From contig JAKJFO010000239.1 of assembly GCA_022704885.1 (NCBI GenBank), positions 1 through 6,023 of the forward strand: a stretch of 6,023 nucleotides of DNA, given 5' to 3'. Source of the DNA: Candidatus Rifleibacteriota bacterium. GTDB lineage: Bacteria > Riflebacteria > Ozemobacteria > Ozemobacterales > Ozemobacteraceae. The notes below the pieces were generated by a model. It saw nothing but the letters and a program-made list of their open reading frames with translations, was not told the origin of the DNA and ran no database searches. This document shows positions 1-6,023 of the stretch, in pieces. Every line of letters begins with the position of its first letter. Position 1 is the stretch's first letter. Both the position numbers and the translations under genes were made by a program.

Positions 1-1821
1 ATCACGCAGTTTGCGAATGAATTCGACGAGTTCAGGTTGCTCAAGGGCTTCGGGGGGGAATACCTGTGTCATCAGTTCATTGGCTGCCATTATGGTGATG
101 CCTTCGGCGCTGCTGCGGATATTGCCGAAGATGCGTCTGACGAACTCGAGTTCGAGGTTGCGGCTGTCCCAGACGTAGAGCATGAGATAATCGACGAGCG
201 CCGGGTCGAACAGTGAAAAGTTTTCGATGAAGGTTGGGTGACGAATCTGGCCAATACCCCAATGCCAGAAGGTTCCACGTGTGTAGAACCTTCCAATTAG
301 TTCGGCTGGTTTTCTCTGCATCAGGCCGTCGGCAATAAATTCAACTTCGGTGGCGGTTTTATCAGAAACAGGCGTCTTGTTTATGCAAGCCATTACATAG
401 ACAGAAAGCTTGAAAATAGCTTTCATAACGTTGGCTCTGGTATTATCTCTGGCCAGTCGGGGGCTGAAAGCCTCTTTAATAGTGTTGTCCTGCATCAGGG
501 CGGCTTCACTTACTATTATGCCGGTGCTGCTGGCTGTAAGCAGCAGCATGTCAGGTCCTGGCCTCTGGCGGTCGAGAAAACTGTAAATGGTCTGGCGGTC
601 GATGTGGTTTTGCTTCAGTGACTTTTTCAGCGCCGGTAGAGCTGCGCTGAGGCGCCCTTTCTGTACAGTGAATTCATGATTGAAAAGTTCATCGACATCC
701 TGCAGTCTGGTAAGACTGCGGTTAAATGCCCGGTTCAGCAGGCCGACACGAAACTGTTGCAGGTAGTCAGTGCCAGAAACGAACAAAAGAAAGCCGGGCA
801 GAATGCTGGCCACCGCAAAAAGCAGCAGCAGCTGGCTGCGAATTTTGAGTGATATTCGCTTCTGACAGACGGTCACTCTGTAACTGAGAACGGCGTAAAA
901 TGCAAGGCAGAAATGCAGCAGCAGCATCAGCATGCGCGTCAGAGTATCGGTTTCAATCTGGTCGATTGCGTTTCTGTTGATGGTGCAGAAACCTGTCAGT
1001 TCTGAGTTTATGAATCTGGTAAAAATGTAATGCCTGGGCAGAATCTGCCTGTTGGTGTAACTGTGCCTGAACTCGGTCTTTCTCTGACTGAGTTCTGTTG
1101 CAGCCAGCGGGTTGTGACAGAAAATTTCAGAGTCTGAAAGCAGTCCGACGCTGACATTGCCACGAAAGCTGTCAAGCCAGAGTCTTAGGCCCGGCAGGCC
1201 GTTCAGTACACTGTAGTCGAAAAAGACTGCCAGGCCGAAATCTGGACCGGTTTTAAGCCATGTCAGCGGATATTTCTGCGTTGAATCGGGTCTGATAAGT
1301 CTTAATTCGCGGCCGGCATAACAATGCCGTGAATAAAAGGGAAAAAAGTGTGGACCGAAAACCGTGCGCATATTTGCCATGATTTCGGGCGGAATGCTGT
1401 CTTCGTTGCGCAGGTAATCATCGTTTATAACTTTTCTCACTTCGAGATAGGCAGATTTCCAGTCGCCGGGAATTTTTTTATACGGGAAACTGGAATGTGA
1501 AACCTCACCGTTGGCGTTCCATACCAGGTAACGCAGTTTCAGGCGGTGCTGCCGTGCATAGTCTTTGATTGCTTCTGTCATGCCGGCGGGGCTGTTCTGG
1601 CGGTTGAAAAGAGAATTTAAGCTTGTGCACAGGTATTTTTCAGTTTCGGCAAGTGCACACATGGTTGCCAGGGTTTCGTCTGCTTCGGTCTCGAAATTCT
1701 TGAAACGCAGTTCGCGGGCGAGCGAAGCAAGATAAGCCCCGCCGGCCCAGAAGATTACCAGCGGCAAAACTACCGTTGCAGCTACAAGTTTCAGCCAGGC
1801 TGAAAATCTGCCGTCAATCAT
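1..1821 (-). CDS. Paralogous membrane sensor protein, sensory half only (3' end missing)
   Basis: The frame is open from ATG 1821-1819 to the left edge (607 codons, no stop). The start is supported by GGGAGG 9 nt upstream; it overlaps the end of the phosphatase gene by 8 bp. An ATG 5 nt earlier hits TGA after one codon. Predicted helices lie at residues 9-33, 296-315 and 329-349, the layout of the neighbouring phosphatase. Matching motifs occur in the same order: LRYLVWNANG 96-105 (VRFIVWKPDG 121-130 in the neighbour); W188, G192, F195, L197, A198, F200, D202 (W219, G223, F226, L228, A229, F231, D233); ILP 340-342 to LLN 361-363 with the same spacing; and W551, I575-T576, F588, L593-E594, P596 (W565, I589-T590, F602, L607-E608, P610), ungapped. 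It is therefore a tandem paralogue. By alignment a fourth helix should begin roughly 45-50 codons past the edge. A HAMP and phosphatase end is likely but not visible, so the effector remains unknown. Confidence 0.9.
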   Translation of the reverse strand, partial: MIDGRFSAWLKLVAATVVLPLVIFWAGGAYLASLARELRFKNFETEADETLATMCALAETEKYLCTSLNSLFNRQNSPAGMTEAIKDYARQHRLKLRYLVWNANGEVSHSSFPYKKIPGDWKSAYLEVRKVINDDYLRNEDSIPPEIMANMRTVFGPHFFPFYSRHCYAGRELRLIRPDSTQKYPLTWLKTGPDFGLAVFFDYSVLNGLPGLRLWLDSFRGNVSVGLLSDSEIFCHNPLAATELSQRKTEFRHSYTNRQILPRHYIFTRFINSELTGFCTINRNAIDQIETDTLTRMLMLLLHFCLAFYAVLSYRVTVCQKRISLKIRSQLLLLFAVASILPGFLLFVSGTDYLQQFRVGLLNRAFNRSLTRLQDVDELFNHEFTVQKGRLSAALPALKKSLKQNHIDRQTIYSFLDRQRPGPDMLLLTASSTGIIVSEAALMQDNTIKEAFSPRLARDNTRANVMKAIFKLSVYVMACINKTPVSDKTATEVEFIADGLMQRKPAELIGRFYTRGTFWHWGIGQIRHPTFIENFSLFDPALVDYLMLYVWDSRNLELEFVRRIFGNIRSSAEGITIMAANELMTQVFPPEALEQPELVEFIRKLRD

Positions 1822-4765
1822 GGCATTTTTCCTCCCGCTGCAGCATCAGAAAGGTCAGATCGTCATCCTGGTTTTCACCCCAGGCGCGGTAACCGGCATA
1901 AATTCCCTGCCAGTAGCTTTCCAGGTCATCATTCCAGGCGCTTTTCAATAGCTGCAGAAATCTCGGGTAACCGAACATCTCGCCTGATTTGTTGGTGGCT
2001 TCTATAATGCCGTCTGTATAGAGAATCAAGGTTTCTCCGGGTTTAAGGGTTGCGGTTTTTTCTTCTGAACGGTTTTTTGCCGAACTGCCAAGCGGAAAAC
2101 CCTTCTGTTCAAGAAGATTTGCACTTTCGCCGTGGGGGCCAATTATTACCGGGTAGCAGTGACCGGCATTGGCGATGACGAAACTGCCATTCCGGCAGTC
2201 GAAATCGAGGCACTGGGCAGTCATCATCCGGCGCCATTCTCTTTTTTTGAGCTCGTGAAGAATCTGGCTGCCTCTGAACAGAACTTCTGAGGGACCGGGA
2301 AAATCTTTTGAAGCTGCGGCAATCATGGCTTTCATCATGGCCATGATCATCGCCGCCGGAATTCCGTGCCCTGCGACATCGCCGAAAAAGACTCCGAGGT
2401 GGTCACCCGGCAGGTCAAAATAGTCAAAGTAGTCTCCGCCCATTTTGCTCATGAACAAAGAGCGGGCGAAAAGTCTTACCTGCTTGCGGCGGCAGGTTTC
2501 AGGCGGCAGCAGACTGACCTGAACCGTAGTGCCGACTGACAGTTCATGCAGGCCTTCGATAGTCTCGTTGAAGGCGCCGACCAGCAAACCAAGTTCGTCG
2601 TCGCTGCCCTGGGGGACCCTTACAGTGTAGTCGCGATTTTTAACCCTTTCGATACCGCGCGCAAGGTTTTCGACGGGTGCAAGAAGTCTGGTGGCGAAAA
2701 GTATTATTATGTGTCTGAGAATTATGATGGTCAGCAGCATGGCAAGACCGATGACGACCTGGAGATCAAAAATCTGGCGGTCGATCAGTTCGGCCGGGTA
2801 GAGAGCCGCAAGAATGCCGTGGGCGATTTCATTGCCGGCGATTGAGGTAAAGAGCCAGGCTTTGCCGTCGACTTCAACGTGGTCGCTGGTGACTATTCTT
2901 CGACTGCGGGTCTGGAGCATCAGTTTTCTGATCAGCGGGTTTTCAAGGCTGGCCGTAGAGAAAATTTTTTCAGACGAGCTTTCCATAACCGCCAGGGTTA
3001 TGGGTTTAAGTTCATCTGCTGACTTTTGTAGCCGTTCGCCAATAAAATCGCGAATGAAGGCTGATTTTTCCCATGAAAGTAGAATCAGCCCCCAGTTTAA
3101 ACCCTGATCAGGTGCGCCGGTAAATTTAAGATACGCGAGTCTCTCGCTGTCGCCTGTGCTGAGGGTCGAAAAGCGATTCAGTGCTGCAAGAAAGAAATAC
3201 AAAGACTTGTCGGTACTTGAAACCTGTTCAAGAATCGATTCGCGGCTTTTAAACCTGGGTTTTTCTCTGGGCCGGCTGAAAAAATCAAGCCCACCCTGCA
3301 TGAGCGAAATGCCCATTTTTGAGGCCCGGTTTGTGGTGTTGGCGATATAAAAACTGTAATTATCAGAATCTTCGAGCAGTCCGCCTTCCTGGGGGCGTAT
3401 TTCTTCGAGAAGTTTTTTCAGTTGTTCAATTTCGTTGTCGGGCCAGCGACTGCTGCCATAGCGGTGGTTGCGTTCGTCAATAAAGCTGTTCAGCCTCGCT
3501 GCGAGAGAGGTTGCCGCTTCAGGAAAACGCCGGTCGAATTCTTTCAGGATACGCATTGATTCCTGGTGTGCCGAGTTCAGCAGCTCGCTTCTTTTCTCAT
3601 GGAAAAACTCGTAACCGGCCGAGAGCATCAGCAACATGGGAAGACCGTTAGAAAAGATAAACAGCATCTTGTGTTTAACCGAAAGACACCAGTTCGGATG
3701 TCTTAACAGCAGGCAATAAAGGAAAAAAGCGGCAAGAAAGACTGCTGACAAAATGCGACACAGGGTTCTGGTGGCCTGTTCATCTGCCGATGGCAAAGCA
3801 GTTTTACGCAGGTAACTGGCAAGAAGCAGGTCGGGGGAAGCCTGGCGTACATTTACGAGGAAGTTATGGCTTTCGCGCATTGCCATACCATCAGACTCGA
3901 ATTTTTTGATTTCGACCATGACTTCAGCCTGTTCTTCAGCGTTGTCAGGCAATCCTGAAGATTCATAGGAGAGGGTTTTAACCATTGCCGGGCGCTCCGG
4001 CACCGGCTGGGTTGCAAGCTGTCTTACCAATGTTTTCGGGCCAAGAAATCTGCCGGTCAGTTCGGCGTCGAGAAAACAGGCGAGCGAAAAGTTGCTGCCG
4101 GGGTAATACCAGAGAAGGCGTTGCTGTTTTTCGAGAGAAACAAAAAGGCACCTGCCCCGGGGCCCCGGTTTCAGAGGTTCAAAAAGCTGATTTTCGAAGA
4201 GAAACTGACCAAAATAGCCTCGCAGCAGGTTGATTTTGCTGGCTACCGACTGCAGACCTGCCGGGTCAGTCGCCGGTTCTTTACGGTAAACTTCAGCCAG
4301 CAGGTGCATAACCTGATACATGCTTTTGAGAATGAACTGAAAGCGTTTCTCATCGCTCAAGACTGTATTTATCGAGCCGTCGGGTTTCCAGACGATAAAT
4401 CGCACCCGGTTGGCAAGAAAGCGCCTGAAAGATGCCATTTTATTTTTCAATTCAGCATCGGGGTTGGCAGAGGCGTCTGCACCGGCAAAATTTTGCTGCA
4501 GCAGTGCGTGAAAGAATGTTTCGTCAGAATGAAAGGCCTCAAGACGGTCGAGTTGCAGATTGAGGCGATTCTGAGCGTCAGAAATTGCCTGCTGGCTGCC
4601 TGTATTGTAATACCCGCAAAGAATAAACCAGAGAAGAAAAAACGGCAGCAGAATCATCAGCATGAGCTGCAGCAGTCTGGTGATCAATTTTCCTGTTTGC
4701 GCTGGCAATGTGGTTTTCTTTCCGGGTTTATTAACTGTTGTTTCTGTTTCAGAATTCCGAGTCAA
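1814..4765 (-). CDS. Membrane sensor phosphatase: two extracytoplasmic regions, HAMP, SpoIIE/RsbU-type PP2C
   Basis: The product is a 983-residue inner-membrane protein. Predicted helices lie near residues 29-52, 333-354, 363-384 and 668-690. With an N-terminus inside, residues 53-332 and 385-667 are extracytoplasmic. A HAMP linker follows at about 690-743 (LLAPVENLARGIERV, then DDELGLLVGAFNETI). The PP2C domain covers about 745-978, opening with the family's VSLLP segment. Its metal-binding acidic residues are present: MGGDYFD (D778), FGDVAGHG (D796), YTDG (D918) and DDDLT (967-971). ANAGH at 865-869 is also typical. The enzyme is therefore probably an active Ser/Thr phosphatase. In known RsbU/SpoIIE systems the substrate is a phosphorylated STAS-domain anti-sigma antagonist, but no such gene is in this window. 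The start is uncertain. TTG at 4765 is the first usable codon after a stop and overlaps the upstream gene by 17 bp, but has no good Shine-Dalgarno. TTG at 4708 has GGAAAG 9 nt upstream. The first ATG, at 4663, falls inside helix 1 and is unlikely. The ligand of the outer regions is unknown. Confidence 0.93.
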   Translation of the reverse strand: MTRNSETETTVNKPGKKTTLPAQTGKLITRLLQLMLMILLPFFLLWFILCGYYNTGSQQAISDAQNRLNLQLDRLEAFHSDETFFHALLQQNFAGADASANPDAELKNKMASFRRFLANRVRFIVWKPDGSINTVLSDEKRFQFILKSMYQVMHLLAEVYRKEPATDPAGLQSVASKINLLRGYFGQFLFENQLFEPLKPGPRGRCLFVSLEKQQRLLWYYPGSNFSLACFLDAELTGRFLGPKTLVRQLATQPVPERPAMVKTLSYESSGLPDNAEEQAEVMVEIKKFESDGMAMRESHNFLVNVRQASPDLLLASYLRKTALPSADEQATRTLCRILSAVFLAAFFLYCLLLRHPNWCLSVKHKMLFIFSNGLPMLLMLSAGYEFFHEKRSELLNSAHQESMRILKEFDRRFPEAATSLAARLNSFIDERNHRYGSSRWPDNEIEQLKKLLEEIRPQEGGLLEDSDNYSFYIANTTNRASKMGISLMQGGLDFFSRPREKPRFKSRESILEQVSSTDKSLYFFLAALNRFSTLSTGDSERLAYLKFTGAPDQGLNWGLILLSWEKSAFIRDFIGERLQKSADELKPITLAVMESSSEKIFSTASLENPLIRKLMLQTRSRRIVTSDHVEVDGKAWLFTSIAGNEIAHGILAALYPAELIDRQIFDLQVVIGLAMLLTIIILRHIIILFATRLLAPVENLARGIERVKNRDYTVRVPQGSDDELGLLVGAFNETIEGLHELSVGTTVQVSLLPPETCRRKQVRLFARSLFMSKMGGDYFDYFDLPGDHLGVFFGDVAGHGIPAAMIMAMMKAMIAAASKDFPGPSEVLFRGSQILHELKKREWRRMMTAQCLDFDCRNGSFVIANAGHCYPVIIGPHGESANLLEQKGFPLGSSAKNRSEEKTATLKPGETLILYTDGIIEATNKSGEMFGYPRFLQLLKSAWNDDLESYWQGIYAGYRAWGENQDDDLTFLMLQREEKCHD
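1831..1836 (-). promoter_or_regulatory. Ribosome binding site of the left-edge sensor gene
   Basis: GGGAGG on the minus strand lies 9 nt upstream of ATG 1821-1819 and inside the last codons of the phosphatase gene. It decides the start: the nearer ATG at 1826 opens a frame that ends after one codon (ATG CCA TGA). A strong site inside the upstream gene, with an 8-bp overlap, suggests coupled translation but also efficient independent initiation. Confidence 0.75.
4718..4723 (-). promoter_or_regulatory. Candidate ribosome binding site for an alternative TTG start of the phosphatase gene
   Basis: GGAAAG on the minus strand is 9 nt upstream of TTG 4708-4706. Initiation there would give a protein 19 residues shorter, beginning shortly before the first membrane helix, and would leave a 40-nt gap after the upstream gene instead of a 17-bp overlap. 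The match to a Shine-Dalgarno is only moderate, but the TTG at 4765 has no recognisable site, so this alternative is worth recording. Confidence 0.35.
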
Positions 4766-6023
4766 AGGCTTTGTCAGGATCTAATTTTTCTGGCGCATCG
4801 AGTGGAGACTCACCGCCAACCAGGTTCTCTTCAGGGAATTTGCGTGAGAAATGCCCCGAAAGATAGATTTTTTCTGAAGCCGGAACCTGGCTGTGCAGCA
4901 GTAACATCGGGCTTGTTGCCCTGATCTGGCTTGAGCTGTCTATCCGCAGGTGGTCACCGTTCTGATAGATTTCGAGCCGGAAGGCAACGTTAAGCAGTCC
5001 CAGCTCACGACTGATTACAGATGGTCTGAGGCTGCCTTTAATTCTGGTTCTTACTGTTTTATGAACGAAATCGGCAGATTTGCCATTCTGCAGAGAAAGC
5101 TTCTGACCTGCGCCCTGTTGTTGTTTATCACCGCTGATATCGAGATTGAAACGCGGCGGTTCGGCCGACCAGTCTCCGCAGATTTTGATCGCCAGATCGG
5201 TGCCCTGTCTGTCTGATATTACAGCGACGCGGTTGCCCGCGACCGGGCTGACACGCCCCGGAATCCCGGCTTCTTTGAAGAATGAATTCAGCATGAAAGC
5301 TGCAGAGGCTGCAGAAACAGCCTTGAGAGGCTCAGAGAAAACCGGTTGCCCGGGGCTCAGCTGCATATCCATGATGGCCCGGCGGCTGCTGACAAAGGTT
5401 ATGCCATTATCTTCATGCCATCCGCCGGCGATCATGGCAATGGTTCTGAGAAGCATTGCCCGATCGAGGTCTTCGGCAAAGCAGAATGCCGAAATGCGGC
5501 CGGTAACGCTGCTGTCGCATATCAGTCTGATGTTCTGCTGTCTGGCAAGGTCGGCCAACGTTGCCTGAATCTCGGCATTCCTCAGTATGAGAGGCTTTTC
5601 AAGAGATTCGGTTGTTGAATGCCAGATTTCTGTGTAATGCCGCAGCGGCGGTTCATCTTCAGTCTGTATATCTTCCTGAGAAACCGGCGACATCCTGGCG
5701 ATGCGACCTGTATTTTCCGGGGCCAGTCGGCCGTGCAGCTGAGCTACGTCGATCTGCCAGCCAATAATCAGGTCTGTGCCAGCCATGCTTATACGGTGCT
5801 CGACCGGGGTCAGGTGGTGCATAAAGATATTGTCTGTTTTCTGCTGTCTGCCATGGGGCGTCACCAGCGTTTCAGCAAAGGCAAATCTGATTTTGCCGTC
5901 GTCGTTCAGAGCAGGTGTTCCTGCAATCGAGATTTTTGCTTTGCCCGGCGAAGCGAATGTGAGAGCAAGAGGCTGGTTGCTTACGCCGTTGAAGGTGCAT
6001 GAGGCAAGGACTTTGTCAGCGGG
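4749..6023 (-). CDS. Secretin-like protein with N0/STN- and N1-like modules (5' end missing)
   Basis: The frame is open from the right edge (424 codons visible) to a TGA at 4751-4749. A GTG at 5864 could start a 371-residue product, but 53 stop-free codons of protein-like sequence precede it, so I treat the gene as entering from outside. Numbered from that GTG: residues 90-165 resemble the secretin N0/STN fold, with a PLILRNAEI strand, an ADLARQQNIRLI helix-strand unit, a VTGRISAF segment, and a helix leading to a closing ITFVS strand. Residues 175-232 resemble an N1 module, running from EPLKAVSAASAAFML to NRVAVISD. Residues 238-341 are beta-rich and loosely recall the end of a secretin domain (ELGLLNVAFRLEIYQNGDHLRI, then a strand ending in LSGHF, where secretins often have a GG). 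Secretins form outer-membrane channels for type II/III secretion and type IV pili. This protein ends only about 140 residues after N1, shorter than a normal pore domain, so channel formation is unproven. The extreme C-terminus is acidic and probably disordered. The module calls are by eye. Confidence 0.72.
   Translation of the reverse strand, partial: PADKVLASCTFNGVSNQPLALTFASPGKAKISIAGTPALNDDGKIRFAFAETLVTPHGRQQKTDNIFMHHLTPVEHRISMAGTDLIIGWQIDVAQLHGRLAPENTGRIARMSPVSQEDIQTEDEPPLRHYTEIWHSTTESLEKPLILRNAEIQATLADLARQQNIRLICDSSVTGRISAFCFAEDLDRAMLLRTIAMIAGGWHEDNGITFVSSRRAIMDMQLSPGQPVFSEPLKAVSAASAAFMLNSFFKEAGIPGRVSPVAGNRVAVISDRQGTDLAIKICGDWSAEPPRFNLDISGDKQQQGAGQKLSLQNGKSADFVHKTVRTRIKGSLRPSVISRELGLLNVAFRLEIYQNGDHLRIDSSSQIRATSPMLLLHSQVPASEKIYLSGHFSRKFPEENLVGGESPLDAPEKLDPDKAFDSEF

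Noticed and set aside
77..296. Short minus-strand frames of 61 and 68 codons near the left edge.
   Set aside because: They lie in other frames of the stop-free left-edge sensor gene, which is supported by homology to its neighbour. Their compositions (R/H-rich and S/A-rich) are typical of off-frame reading.
4121..4924. A 267-codon open frame on the plus strand.
   Set aside because: It lies antisense to the phosphatase gene and runs across its start junction. The translation is basic and rich in Q, K and C, without recognisable domains or a clear ribosome binding site. It is a shadow of the minus-strand genes.
5862..5864. GTG as the true start of the secretin-like gene.
   Set aside because: There is no good Shine-Dalgarno just upstream. 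The frame stays open for 53 more codons to the edge with protein-like, beta-rich sequence. A start here would also give no signal peptide, which a periplasmic protein needs.
5760..5931. A repeated ISIAGT / ISMAGT motif in the N-terminal part of the secretin-like protein, possibly marking a duplicated beta domain.
   Set aside because: Only about six residues match and the flanking sequences do not align, so I do not call a repeat.
5619..6002. Plus-strand open frames opposite the right-edge gene (also 5146-5568 and 5346-5618).
   Set aside because: They overlap each other and lie opposite a frame with recognisable secretin-like modules. Their translations show no domain pattern.
5997..6011. A lipobox-like VLASC in the first visible residues of the right-edge gene.
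   Set aside because: The preceding visible residues (PADK) are polar and charged, not the hydrophobic core of a lipoprotein signal peptide, so the match is probably chance.

Overview
The window is a densely coding stretch in which all genes read on the minus strand, right to left, with no intergenic gap. I see three consecutive genes that look like one transcription unit. The gene at the right edge lacks its 5' end and the gene at the left edge lacks its 3' end; only the middle gene is complete. The base composition is balanced. I see no RNA genes, CRISPR arrays, insertion sequences, promoters or terminators. Any promoter should lie beyond the right edge and any terminator beyond the left edge.

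In order of transcription: (1) 6023-4749 encodes a protein with two consecutive modules resembling the periplasmic N0 and N1 domains of secretins, followed by a short beta-rich C-terminal region that may be a reduced secretin-type domain. (2) 4765-1814 encodes a 983-residue membrane protein with four predicted transmembrane helices, two large extracytoplasmic regions, a HAMP linker and a C-terminal SpoIIE/RsbU-type PP2C phosphatase with its metal-binding aspartates in place. (3) 1821 to the left edge encodes the first 607 residues of a second membrane protein. It is collinear with the sensory half of gene 2 and clearly its paralogue, but its effector end is outside the window.

The junctions overlap by up to 17 bp (genes 1/2, depending on the gene 2 start) and by 8 bp (genes 2/3), which suggests translational coupling and a shared function. 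A reasonable model is an envelope-sensing unit: two related transmembrane sensors, at least one controlling a PP2C phosphatase that would act on a phosphorylated cytoplasmic partner (in known systems a STAS-domain anti-sigma antagonist), made together with a secretin-like envelope protein. The partner, the stimulus and the link to the secretin-like protein are inference.

The secretin-like protein points to a bacterium with an outer membrane. Large multi-helix SpoIIE phosphatases of this kind occur in deep-branching Gram-negative-type lineages. Riflebacteria come to mind, but I cannot establish the taxon from this window.
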